From Tribonema minus (Eukaryota; Sar; Xanthophyceae; Tribonematales; Tribonemataceae), in contig JAFCMP010000065.1 in assembly GCA_017506865.1 (NCBI GenBank), forward strand, positions 124,001 to 188,000: DNA of 64,000 nucleotides. The letters run 5' to 3'. Below the pieces are notes generated by a model. The model did no database searches. It was given only the letters and a program-made list of their open reading frames with translations, and had not been told where the DNA came from. Position 1 is the stretch's first letter. Each line of letters begins with the position of its first letter. The translations under genes were made by a program, and so were the position numbers. Below are positions 51,201 to 62,954 of this stretch, piece after piece.

Positions 51201-54200
51201 GGCACTGGCACTCGGCTGACGGCTGCCTTGGAGTCGGTGGATGCAAGGCCTTCACTAGCTCAGTAGTACTACAAGCTTGGTGACACTGACGAGGGCCCTG
51301 TACGATGCTGTAGACATATCTGGGCAATGCGCTAGACTATTACTTCTAGTAGGTAGGTACTGTAAGATACTACTGATAGCACCGCCTGGCCACTCAGCGA
51401 CGGCCCAGGCTGCTATGCGCAGTCACAGGGCGCTGCCATCTCGCCAGCGGCCTCTGCTTGGAAAAGCAGAGATGAGCCATGACACCAAGTACCCTATTAA
51501 TTTTTTACTACTCTCCCTTCTCCCCACGCCTCTCTGGCAGCGCTGACAGGTGGCAGTCAACCTCACTGACATCATATGATACTAGTAGGATCAGGCTGCT
51601 CCGTCATGGTGGCCTCCACGGTGACCTGTCAGTGAGTGATTTCAGCTGGCAGCGCACTGCACGGTGACTGCAGCTGCTGCCAGTAGCCCCGCTGACTCCC
51701 AGCCTGGGCTGGCACGCCCCGGGCCCGGCAACTGGGAGCTCAGTCACTGGTGCCGCCACTGTGACAGCATGATGTGGACTCCACACCAGCCTCAGGCTGA
51801 GGTGCGGGCAGTCACTGTGCTCCTACTAGTTGTGGTCTCATCTCACCAGCGGCCTCTGCTTGGAAAAGCAGAGATGAGCCATTACACCAAGTACCCCAGA
51901 TTTTTTTTAATACTCTCCCTGCTCCCCACGCCTCTCTGACGCGCGTCTGCAGCGCTGACAGCCCAGCTGTGGCAGTCAACCTCGTGCTCACTGACAGGCA
52001 GCTGCTCCGTCATGGCGGCCTCGGAGTCCACCTGTCAGTGAGTGATTCAAGCGGGCAGTGCGGCACTGCACCGCAGCAGCCAGCAGCCCCACTGAGAGGC
52101 TGACACACCCCTGCAACTGGGAGCTCAGTCACTGGCGCCGCCGCAGCATGCTGTCCACACCAGGTGCGGGTAGTACAGCACTAGTACTACTAGCAGTAAA
52201 GTAAATATAGTATCTCACCAGCGGCCTCTGCTTGTGAAAGCAGAGATGAGCCATTACACCAAGTACCCCAATCCTCTTTTCTGCATCACAATGACCATGC
52301 CCTTGTGACTCATGTGTCGTTCTCCGACCCTGAGGTCACTGACAGTTTTCTGCTGCCACCATCATGATGGCACTGGCACTCGGCTGACGGCTGCCTTGGA
52401 GTCGGTGGATGCAAGGCCTTCACTAGCTCAGTAGTACTACAAGCTTGGTGACACTGACGAGGGCCCTGTACGATGCTGTAGACATATCTGGGCAATGCGC
52501 TAGACTATTACTTCTAGTAGGTAGGTACTGTAACATACTACTGATAGCACCGCCTGGCCACTCAGCAACGGCCCAGGCTGCTATGCGCAGTCACAGGGCG
52601 CTGCCATCTCGCCAACGGCCTCTGCTTGGAAAAGCAGAGATGAGCCATGACACCAAGTACCCTATTAATTTTTTACTACTCTCCCTTCTCCCCACGCCTC
52701 TCTGGCAGCGCTGACAGGTGGCAGTCAACCTCACTGACATCACATGATACTAGTAGGATCAGGCTGCTCCGTCATGGTGGCCTCCACGGTGACCTGTCAG
52801 TGAGTGATTTCAGCTGGCAGCGCACTGCACGGTGACTGCAGCTGCTGCCAGTAGCCCCGCTGACTCCCAGCCTGGGCTGGCACGCCCCGGGCCCGGCAAC
52901 TGGGAGCTCAGTCACTGGTGCCGCCACTGTGACAGCATGATGTGGACTCCACACCAGCCTCAGGCTGAGGTGCGGGCAGTCACTGTGCTCCTACTAGTTG
53001 TGGTATCATCTCACCAGCGGCCTCTGCTTGGAAAAGCAGAGATGAGCCATTACACCAAGTACCCCAGATTTTTTTTTATACTCTCCCTGCTCCCCACGCC
53101 TCTCTGACGCGCGTCTGCTGCGGGTAGTACAGCACTAGTACTACTAGCGGTAAAGTGAATATAGTATCTCACCAGCGGCCTCTGCTTGTGAAAGCAGAGA
53201 TGAGCCATTACACCAAGTACCCCAATCTTTTCTGCATCGCAACGACCATGCCCTTTTGACTCATGTGTCGTCTCCGACCCTGAGGTCACTGACAGTTTTC
53301 TGCTGCCACCATCATGATGGCACTGGCACTCGGCTGACGGCTGCCTTGGAGTCGGTGGATGCAAGGCCTTCACTAGCTCAGTAGTACTACAAGCTTGGTG
53401 ACACTGACGAGGGCCCTGTACGATGCTGTAGACATATCTGGGCAATGCGCTAGACTATTACTTCTAGTAGGTAGGTACTGTAACATACTACTGATAGCAC
53501 CGCCTGGCCACTCAGCGGCGGCCCAGGCTGCTATGCGCAGTCACAGGGCGCTGCCATCTCGCCAGCGGCCTCTGCCTGGAAAAGCAGAGATGAGCCATTA
53601 CACCAAATACCCTATTAATTTTTTACTACTCTCCCTTCTCCCCACGCCTCTCTGGCAGCGCTTACAGGTGGCAGTCAACCTCACTGACATCATATGATAC
53701 TAGTAGTATCAGGCTGCTCCGTCATGGTGGCCTCCACGGTGACCTGTCAGTGAGTGATTTCAGCTGGCAGCGCACTGCACGGTGACTGCAGCTGCTGCCA
53801 GTAGCCCCGCTGACTCCCAGCCTGGGCTGGCACGCCCCGGGCCCGGCAACTGGGAGCTCAGTCACTGGTGCCGCCACTGTGACAGCATGATGTGGACTCC
53901 ACACCAGCCTCAGGCTGAGGTGCGGGCAGTCACTGTGCTCCTACTAGTTGTGGTCTCATCTCACCAGCGGCCTCTGCTTGGAAAAGCAGAGATGAGCCAT
54001 TACACCAAGTACCCCAGATTTTTTTTAATACTCTCCCTGCTCCCCACGCCTCTCTGACGCGCGTCTGCAGCGCTGACAGCTCAGCTGTGGCAGTCAACCT
54101 TGTGCTCACTGACAGGCAGCTGCTCCGTCATGGCGGCCTCGGAGTCCACCTGTCAGTGAGTGATTCAAGCGGGCAGCGCACCGCACTGCAGCACTGCCAG

Positions 54201-54760
54201 CCAGCGGCCTACTTCTAGTAGTAGGCTCACTGAGAGGCCGCAAACCACATTGAAAAAAGGCATTGGTCACTGTCATTTGTGTGAAGAAGACAAGCATGTC
54301 TGCCTTCTAAGGTGTAGTTTGTTGGGGGTGGTTTGGGGGGTATTCAATGGGGGTAATCCTCTTTTCTGCATCACAATGACCATCCCCTTGACTCATGTGT
54401 CGTCTCCGACCCTGAGGTCACTGACAGTGTTGTGCTGCCACCATGATGGCACTGGCACTCGGCTGACGGCTGCCTTGGAGTTGGTGGATGCAAGGCCTTC
54501 ACTAGCTCAGTAGTACTACAAGCTTGGTGACACTGACGAGGGCCCTGTACGATGCTGTAGACATATCTGGGCAATGCGCTAGACTATTACTTCTAGTAGG
54601 TAGGCACTGCGTGTGCAGTTCATTACAAGTATCCCTTTAATTTGTAACACTCTCCCTGCTCCTCCCCATGCCTCTCTGACGCCCGTTTCTAGCTGACAGG
54701 TGGCAGTCGACCCCGCTAGCAGGCTGCTTCGTGGCCTCCACCTGCATTGGCAGTGCACCG
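48220..54760 (-). repeat. Higher-order tandem repeat (1,167 bp) carrying 16 truncated tRNA-Gly copies
   Basis: Units of about 390 bp (A), 400 bp (B) and 373 bp (C) are arranged A-B-C with a period of 1,166-1,168 bp. Each is headed by a tRNA-Gly-like segment on the minus strand. Segments end at about 48377, 48767, 49160, 49563, 49933, 50327, 50729, 51101, 51494, 51896, 52268, 52662, 53063, 53223, 53622 and 54014. Each keeps the acceptor 5' strand, box A and anticodon arm but has an 8-nt anticodon loop (TTTTCCAA or TTTCACAA). All break at GCTGGTGAGAT, losing box B, the T arm and the 3' acceptor strand. Unit bodies share CTCTCCCT...CCCCACGCCTCTCTG. The array ends in a truncated A unit (54,355-54,606) and a B/C-like remnant. 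The short frames in it repeat with the DNA and are not genes. Confidence 0.92.
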
Positions 54761-54769
54761 CACTGCCGC

Positions 54770-56980
54770 TGCTGCATTTTTTTAATTTGCATGTTGCACG
54801 CTCCTACAAATTTACTGGAAACTTCTTGCCGTGCTGCAGTCATCGCCTGCGTTCTGCCAGCCTCTGTTGGACATGATAGCGATGCAAACACCAAGTAATG
54901 CCCTGTACCTACTACATATATATAGACTATATACTTCGAAAAATATAATTTTATTTGGTAATCTGAAAGAGGATAACCTCTGCCCAAGGCCTTCTGTGGG
55001 GTAGTTTGTGGGGTAATGTAATCAGTGGCGCCATCACACCATGGAATTTCAGCATCGACCCTCACGTTGTACGGCGTCGGCATCCGCCTTCGGGAATACA
55101 ATGATCTGAATGTCCGTGGACTGTAGTCCAAAGCGTTGTCATAAGCAAAAAAGTCTAATAGGGTTTGAACATGTGTTGATACGCTTCAGCCACGTTCCCG
55201 ACAGGCTTCTCGTCTTTACGTACGTATACTATACATCATGATCTGCAGAGTGTTGAAAGTGCACGACCAATCATTGACCGCTACAAGTGTAAAATCTTTC
55301 AATTAATTATCATATCCAATGGCATGCCCTCCGCGCCTCTGATCACAAATAATTGCCAGCACTCATTGACAGGCTGCCACAGTGGCATATGCTGGGACGG
55401 CACTCACTAGACCTGCTCTCCACACCAACGCGACTTCGATCATCATACCACCGTGGCATCTACAGTTCGCCTCCCGGACCTGCAGCGGCCTGAGGCGCCT
55501 TTTGCACCATGCCATTTTTGATACTCACCCTGCTTCCCACGCCCTAATCCTAAACCTCAAGATTTCTACTCTCCCTGCCCCAAATTCTAATAGTATTTTC
55601 TTTCACTCTCCCTGCCCTCGGCGGCGCCATCTCCAACAGACTCTTTGTCGGTCACCGGCAGGCGCCCGTCATCCTTGCTGACAGGCTGCTGAGTGCCCTT
55701 CACTTCGACCGCCAGCACTGCACTGCAACAGCTAGCCTGACACGCGCGCACGCATCAGTGCGTACAACACCGCTGGAACTGCAACCTGACACAAGGACTT
55801 AAAGCCTGACATGTATTCAGTTGGGCCTCGTCTGGGAAAATTTGGTAATAAAAAAAATACTGCTCGGGTGCATGGATGTCGTTGTCATGCATCACGCGCA
55901 GACTGCAGTGTAGCCATTGCTTCAGCCTGCAGTTGCTTGCTCGATGCCGCCCGCTGCTTCACGCACACCTGTTGCGGTTCATGATTCATGCTTCAAGTTT
56001 GCTGAACCTCCTGAAACAGTGACTTCAATGATTACACGGCACCTCACCCAAAATGACAATTATTATTGCAACCGCTTGCGGAGAGTCAAAGCTCACAGCC
56101 ACGCCCCTCTTCAAAGGCCGTAAACGCCAACGAACGCCACGCACGCCCTAGCATTATGAAAATGTCACCAAAGCCTCAGGACACAAATCCAATTTCAAAA
56201 TGCAAGATGGACACCTGAGCGCCATTGGGAGGACACAGTTGTCATCAAGCACAGGCAACATTCCATTCCCAAGTTTTTCGCTTTAATACCAGACCTGCAA
56301 TTATGACCTTGCACTGAGGCCAGCCTGAACTCGCATGCCCAAGATGCAGCGCAATGCAGCTGCACTGTATCGCCCAGGGCATACTCAGTTGTGATACTCA
56401 ACACATTTGAATTCGATGCACTTGCAAGCATTATGGCATAAAGAAGTCATGGTCATGTGGTGCAGAAGTGGCGGCGCGCCGACCGAATGATCATTACAAT
56501 AGCACTAATCACTTATACATGCCCTCTGCACGTGCTGAGAAAGCAGTTGTGGCTGCCAAGTTCAGTGAGAAATACCACCCACGCAAAGAATAATCCCCAT
56601 ATAATGCTGTAACAGCCTTGGCTGTTGATCCTTATATAATGCTGTAACAGCCTTGGCTGTTGCGGCATTGTCTACGACAAGCGCCTTCTTCCATTGGGCA
56701 TACCAGCCGTCACCAGATGCGCCATTTATTGTCAGCGACGAACAGCCCATTCATCAAGAGATGCGCATGTAGTATGCAACACAACAATGTGGCAATGGTT
56801 CTACCCGTAGACATCACATGCCGCACCAGGCAGTTGAGAAACAATGCATTACAAGCGCACAGGGCACCACTACAACGGGTGCGACAGCAGATGCAGCAGC
56901 AGCGCCACACTAGCCACTTCGCTGCGCCATCTGTGGCCCCCATCTGCCTGTGCCACGTGCGCACTCCTCCCAAAGAACAC
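54770..56980. other. No gene seen
   Basis: Downstream of the array. It holds CTCTCCCTGCCC remnants near 55,580, a 36-bp tandem duplication at about 56,597-56,662 (TAATGCTGTAACAGCCTTGG) and short frames only. Confidence 0.5.
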
Positions 56981-56987
56981 GCCAGCG

Positions 56988-59900
56988 CTACATCTTCACA
57001 CCGCCGAGCGCTGCCGTCAGCTCGTCTACAGAGGCGTCTGCAGCGGCCTCCTCAGTTTCTTCTTCCGCTTCCGCCTCATCTCCAGATTCTTCCTCGGATT
57101 CTTCCTCTTCCTCTTCCTCGGAAGCTTCCGCGTTGTTGTCGTCCATCTCGCCAAGCGCGCTCAGCTTGCCCGCTGCGCCGAGCGCCTCCGTGAACCCGTA
57201 CATGCCCTCCTCGCTGATAGCATTGCCGTTCTGCAGGCGACGGGGCGGTGCATCAAGGTTGTGCCATGAGAGCAGTGTTGCTTTGGGGCAACAAGGTGAA
57301 GTTCAAACTCCGGGGCGGGGCTAATACAGTGTACAGTCACCATTTCAGACGTGGGGCAACAGATTGAACTTCGAAGCTCCGGGGCCAATACATGTGCAGT
57401 GACAATTGCGGATGTTGGAGATGTCATTGCGCTGCGCTCGTGTGTGCTTGTGCTGCTGCTGGTGCTGCTACCATCTCTATGACACAATGCGGCGCAAATG
57501 ACATTTGTGGTGCTCTCACTGCCCATGAATGCTGAGACTTGCCCCCTGACTGTAGTGTCTTCATAATGCATGGTATTTGGATGTGGCACAGCTGGCTGCT
57601 GGTGTCTGCACACATGGAGTTCTGGACCAACACAACATGCAGGGAAGACCACTCCACTGCTGGACTCGTGCAATGGCCTTGCTTACATAATGAATGCTGA
57701 AAGCAGCAAATAAAAAGCGGCACGGTCGCTGATGGGCTTTACAGAGTGCGCTGCAATTCCAGCTGCTGTGGGCAACGGCAGGGGTGTCTTCAAACTCGCA
57801 AACCTAGCAGTCTCTCACAGGCAGCAGGTTCATTCTCACCAGCTCTAGACTCGTCAAGCAGTCCAGCCCTTCCAGGGACTTGGCCAAGGCCACAGCTCCC
57901 CGTGTGCCTATGCTGCACTGCCCCAGCTGCAGCCGCTGCAGCTGCTTGAGACCCCCCAATACACCTGCCAGCTTGACTGCACCTGCTGACCCGAAACCAT
58001 CGTTTTCCTGCAGACAGTGAGGGGGGAGAACAAGGAGCAACACTCAGCCGCAGCCACGATAGACGCTGATGATGCTGACAAAATGTGTGTTAAGCGATGC
58101 TATGCAGTTGTGTGCAGCTTTACGACAATGCGCACCGCACAGCAAACTCTGCAGACAGCGCAGTCTCTCTCAGCAGCCGTCGTCTCACTAACTTGTTCAA
58201 AGCAGGGGTCATCTATTGCCGCCGCTGCCCGGCGCATGGCAGAATAGATTCATCAAGTAACTCAGTCACTCTCACCTCCAGGCCCAGGTATAGGTCATCC
58301 ATCGCTGCGGCCGCCCGGCGCATGCCAAATGAATCCCCAAGCAACTCAGTCACTCTCACCTCCAGGCCCAGGTACTCGAGCTTGGTGCACGATGCGACAG
58401 CCCTCGCGACGGCCTTTGCGCACGCGCCCGTGCAGTCGTTGGCGGACAGGTCCAGCGACCGCAGCGCCGGCGCAGCGCCCCTGAGCGCATTGGCCACGGC
58501 CACCATGCCTTCATCTTCTAGCGAGCCGTCTCGAAGCGACAGCAGCGTGAGGTTCGCCTGTGGCAGTAGCGGGGCACAACGTGCGAGTCATGATGTAAAA
58601 TCGCTGTTGCTGTCGCCGGAGAGTGTGTTATGAGTGTACTCTGTTCATATTGTGGGCAGGGTCTGCGGCGCAGGGACCCTGAGCGCCTTGGCCACGGCCG
58701 CCATGCCTTCGTCTCCAGCGAGCCGTTGCGCAGCGACAGCATCGTGAGGTTCGCCTGTGGCAGCAGCGGGCACAACGTGCAAGTCAAGATGTCAGATCGC
58801 TCTGGCTGCCGTTAGAGATTGCATTGCAGGCAGGGTCTGTGGCGCAGCACCCCTAAGCGCCTTGGCCACGGCCGTCATGTTTTGATCCTCCAGCGAGCCG
58901 TCGCGCAGCGACAGCGTCGTGAGGTTCGCCTGCGGCAGCAGCGAGTGCACAGTGCGAGTCGTGCTATCAAATTGCCGTTGCTGTCGCCGGGAAAGTGTTC
59001 TGAAAATACTCTGATGGTATTGGGGGCAGGGGCTGCGGCGCAGCGTCCGTGGCTCGTTGGCCACCGCTGCCATGCCTTCATCACCCAGCGAGCCGGCGCG
59101 CAGGAACACGTTGTGAGGCGTGCCCATGTGGCAGGGAGTGCAAGTGAACGCTTACTGTCAGTGTCGTCGCACACTACACTGTGAGAGCAATTCTACTTGC
59201 TTGCTGCTTTGTATATTCACTTTCCCGCGCCAGCTCCCGCGCCAGACACCCCGAAACTGCGCGCGCCAGGGCTGCGGCAAGCGGCGCATCCCCGACCCCC
59301 CCCCCGTCCCCTACCCCCCAATAACCCACCTGCTTCCTGAGCACTGTGGCGAGCGCCGCGGCGCCCTCCGTCCCGAACGTGTTGTCCGCCAGATCCAGGC
59401 TCACAAAGCGCCCACTGGTCGCGGCCGGACACGCCGCTAGCGCGTTGGCAACTGCCACCGAGCCGGGGCGCCCCGCGCGCGTGCCCGAGAAGCGCAGGTC
59501 GCGCAGCTGCGGGCAGTGCGGCAGTATCTGCGCCAGCGCCTGTGGTCACGGTCGGGGTGAGGGGAAGGGGGGGGGGGGGGGGGGTGAGCGTCGAGCGAAC
59601 AGCCTCAGCAAAAACACTGTTTCACAACAGCCTGCAATACAGCTAAAATACAGCAAGTGGCAAGTGCAGGGAGAGGTCAACACTGCACAGGCCGGCGACT
59701 TTCCTGACCACCAGACGTCCCACAGCTGCAAGCCCTGCGAAAGCACCTGCGCCAGCGCCGCAATCTTGATTGTGGAGTGCAATGCACAGCTGTGCGAGCA
59801 CTGCCACATGGGGCCTGTCTGCAACGCAGTGACACATGCGCCAGTACCAGCCAACAAAATCTAATACGAGTTGTGTGCTGCAGTGCCAGAGGAGCTATAG

Positions 59901-62900
59901 GGGGTAAACAGCAATGTAAGGCTCTGGCTTCAGTCGATGTCGCACCACCAGTGTCACCAACAAGGCACAAATTGGTGGTACACATGTACTTAAAACCTGA
60001 CATCGTGTGCAAGCAGGGTTTGTTGGTGTGTGAGGACCAATCGTGCTCCCTCTTTGTAAACCCAGTTGCTGGTATATACAGGGCGGGCACACATGTAAAG
60101 TTGAAGTTTGAAATGGGAGAGTTGAAACCGACATCAGTGGAAACAGGAGAGTTGAAAATTGACATTCAGTGCAGATCCGACAAGCGCCACACGCCGCTGT
60201 CATGCACACAGACACATTGACCGCATACCTACCGTCGGCATCCGCACGCACACACCTTGGCGCCCCCGTCCCCGCTCATGTTGTTGAAGAAGTGAAGTTG
60301 CGTCAGCCGCGTCGGCACGTCACCCGCCACCAGCAGGTCCCGCACCGCCTCCATGGCGCTGGCGGACAGGCCGTCGTTGCACATGCGCAGCGCCGACAGC
60401 GTCTCCCGCTGCCCCTCCAACGCCGCTCTGTGTGGCATGGCAGCGCAGAGGGGATGAGGGAGTTGAACGTGAAGTTTGTATGTGGCAACTTCAACGTTGC
60501 ACATGCGCAGCGCCGACAGAGTGTCCCACTGCCCTTCCAGTGCCGCTCTGTTCGGCACGACAGCGCAGACAGGATAGGGGGTTGAAACGTGACCTTGTGG
60601 CAACCTCAACGTTGCACATGCGCAGCGCCGACAGGGTCTCTCACTGCCCGTCCAGTGCCGCTCTGTGCGATACGGCAGCGCACAAAAGTGAAGGGGGTTG
60701 AACGTGAAGTTTGCCTGTGACAACTTCACTTTTGGTTGGTGTGAGTTTCAGCTTCTGCGTGGTGGCCGATGTGCCCATGGCGGCGGCGCAGACTGGTAGA
60801 GGACTTGAGAACATGACAGACCTGTCCACACTAAAGAGCTTACCCTTCTGCAGCGTGTCTGTGAGCTGCAGTGCAACAGAGTGTAGGCGGTTAAACCGAC
60901 AGGTAATTGCAGATGACCTGCGGTGCTTCATGACAAAGCCGCACAGTACCTCGGAAGTGCAAAGCTGCGCTTCACTGCTCGACAGACGGCAACACCAGTG
61001 CTGCTACAGCGGTGACACATCTTGCTCTCTGCTACATAGTCATAATTGAAATTATTGAATGACTGGTCACAACAACGTACCTAAGTGCGAGCTTTGCCGC
61101 GCATCTGGTGCAGTGCATATTTCATCTGCAGATTGTTATTTACCGCAAAGTGATTAAACTGCTGATGACATTCATGTGTGAAGGCCACAAAGAGACAGAA
61201 ACACTGCAGCACAAATACGACTGACTAGACTATGCACTCTCTGGCTGGATACTACCAAACACAACAACAGCCATGTCTTGGACACATGGCTGTCATTTTG
61301 CACCTGAAAGATTTAGCAAGCGGCTCACAGCTCAGGCAGCGTTTCATCGGCCAACTCACGCTTCGTTTTCTTCAAATCGTCTGCTCGTCCGCCTCGTATT
61401 GCCTGCATAGCAGCTGTACTTCAGCTGCAGATTATGAGTTGTGGCGTGGCTTCAACACGCTTTTTTCCGCCTTCCATGTGCCACACTATGGTGTATCCTC
61501 ACCTGCACGCATTCACCCCCTTCTCCCCCATGGCGTTGTCGCTGACGTCAATCAGCGACAGCGATCGACCCGCAAGCCCCCCGCATATGGCCGCCAGCAC
61601 CCGCAGCGCCATGTCCTCCGGCCGCCCCGCGATGACGTCGCTGATGTCCGCCTCCGTCACACTCGTCATCTTGGAGAGAGCCTGCAACAGTCGCAGTGTG
61701 CGCATAAACGGAAGGTTCGGACTGTCCACATACTACTTGAGCGAGTCATTATGTGCATGAGTAGCACATCCTTAGATTAGTACGCGCAGCGTCATGTCCT
61801 CCGGCCGCCCCGCAATGACGTCGCTGATGTGCGCCTCTGTTACACATGTCATCTTGGAGAGAGCCTGCAGTGGTTGCAGTGTCCACATACACAGAAAGTT
61901 TAGGCCAGCCACAGTTTGCTTTGGCAAGGCATTCTGTGCACGAGTAGCACATTATTAGGTAATGATTGCTTGCGCTTGCACGTGGTCGCAGTGTGCGCAT
62001 AGACAGAAGGCTCAGACTGGCCACCCTTTGCTGCGGCGAACCATTCTGTGCATGACTGGCATTGTTTCAGATGTTGAAAGCACGTGCTTCCGGCACGCTT
62101 GCCGTCGTTCCTGAAGCCTGAAATGAATGCAGTGCCTTACATGGGTAAGTACAGTGCCTTCCATCGGTGAATTTCTGAGGTCTGGCTGCTGCTCCTGGCC
62201 ATGCATGCAGAACCTTGTTCGTAAAGTGAGTGTGACAGCCAAAATGGGCACTTAATGAGCTCTACGTAGGCAGGTCGCGCTGTTGTGCTGTCAGATGAGC
62301 TCTGCATAGGCCTGTCGCGCTGTTGTGCTGTATCTGTTCACTGCCAGCCTGGCATTGCGGGGACTGTTGAAGTGTGTACTTAGGCAGCATGTGAATACAT
62401 GCATGAATATATGTATCGTGCAATGCACGTCCCTAGATCTGCAGGCCTTTCCCATTTGATTTGTGATGCGCACGAATTGTGTCAGAGACTGGCAGAGCAG
62501 GAGCAGGACATACCAAGCGGCGAGAAACAAAGACTAGCGCGCTACTGTTCAATAACCCTGCCGCTAAAATTTACAAACAAAAGGCTACATGATGAAAGTA
62601 CTGCTGATGGAAAACGTGCCGCGCATTTGCTCCACTTTGCGACATGACTGTTGCGCAGGAAAGTGGGTTGTCACTTATCGCAAAATCTTCAAGTTCTTCA
62701 GCGCGAACCATCAAATAATGGTGCTCGCTGACCAGGACTCGAGTACATCATGTCCTTACCTCTGCTATTGCTCCTGCTGCGCCTTCATCATAAGACTTGT
62801 TGGACAAGCAGATGCGAGTAATAGCCGTGTGGTCTCGGCCTGCCAGCGCCTTATCGACCAGTGCCTGAGCTGCTTCGGCTCCATTGACCAGCTCTCGCTT

Positions 62901-62954
62901 GCCGTCATTCAGATTGAACAGGCATGTGCCGTCGCTATCAGTGAAGGCTGCCAT
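56988..62954 (-). CDS. RanGAP: Ran GTPase-activating protein (RanGAP1/Rna1 family), 7 exons, 454 aa
   Basis: Exons: 62954-62760, 61681-61503, 60427-60256, 59539-59330, 58557-58360, 58007-57840, 57230-56988; all GT..AG with matching phases. The ATG follows an in-frame TGA by one codon. The protein is a ribonuclease-inhibitor-type LRR crescent: ITRICLSNKSYDEGAA, ADISDVIAGRPED (the GR Arg, residue 85, fits the Arg finger of Rna1), LIDVSDNAMGEKGV, LHFFNNMSGDGGA, LRDLRFSGT, LDLADNTFGTEGA, SLELNGNAISEEG. A Glu/Asp-rich tail (residues about 390-435) ends the LRRs, as in RanGAP proteins, before TAG at 56990-56988. It stimulates GTP hydrolysis by Ran in the cytoplasm and sets the nuclear transport gradient. 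There is no N-terminal WPP domain (plants) and no long SUMO-target C-terminus (vertebrates); the length is close to yeast Rna1. Confidence 0.93.
58640..59118 (-). repeat. Three tandem echoes of RanGAP exon 5 in intron 4
   Basis: Partial copies start at about 58,754, 58,929 and 59,116. The first keeps its acceptor but lost one base after LRNGSLE. The second keeps acceptor and frame (LSLRDGSLEDQNMTAVAKAL). The third lost the acceptor AG. None has the second half of the exon or its donor. Confidence 0.85.
59567..59584. repeat. G18/C18 homopolymer at RanGAP intron 3 acceptor
   Basis: About 18 consecutive G (plus strand), that is C18 in the transcript, about 30 nt upstream of the exon 4 acceptor. 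It acts as part of the polypyrimidine tract and could fold as a G-quadruplex on the other strand. Confidence 0.8.
59710..59772 (-). repeat. Diverged echo of RanGAP exon 4 in intron 3
   Basis: Translates AALAQVLSQGLQLWDV against ALAQILPHCPQLRDL of the true exon at 59,539. Confidence 0.65.
60493..60662 (-). repeat. Two echoes of RanGAP exon 3 in intron 2
   Basis: Copies of the exon's first 53 nt plus its acceptor region at about 60,493-60,547 and 60,607-60,662. They are separated by copies of the intron tail (GTTGAACGTGAAGTTTG). Confidence 0.8.
61776..61867 (-). repeat. Echo of RanGAP exon 2 in intron 1
   Basis: Copy of the acceptor and first half of exon 2 (about 92 bp; CTCCAAGATGACATGTGTAA...). 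CTGCAG is intact, but the copy runs into TAA after MTLRVLI and has no donor. Confidence 0.8.

Noticed and set aside
48149..54014. A cluster of 17 functional tRNA-Gly genes
   Set aside because: Only the first has a T arm, box B and a closed acceptor; the other 16 have 8-nt anticodon loops and no 3' half.
48322..54014. CRISPR-like array
   Set aside because: Spacing is about 390 bp, spacers are themselves repeated, and the sequence is eukaryotic with tRNA homology.
48550..54060. Repeated frames of 60-131 codons across the tRNA-derived array
   Set aside because: They recur only because the DNA repeats; the frames run through the tRNA-like segments and have no independent coding signal.
54637..55131. 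164-codon minus frame
   Set aside because: No motif; overlaps the decayed end of the repeat array.
58097..58633. 178-codon plus frame opposite RanGAP
   Set aside because: Antisense shadow of LRR exons and a duplicated donor region.
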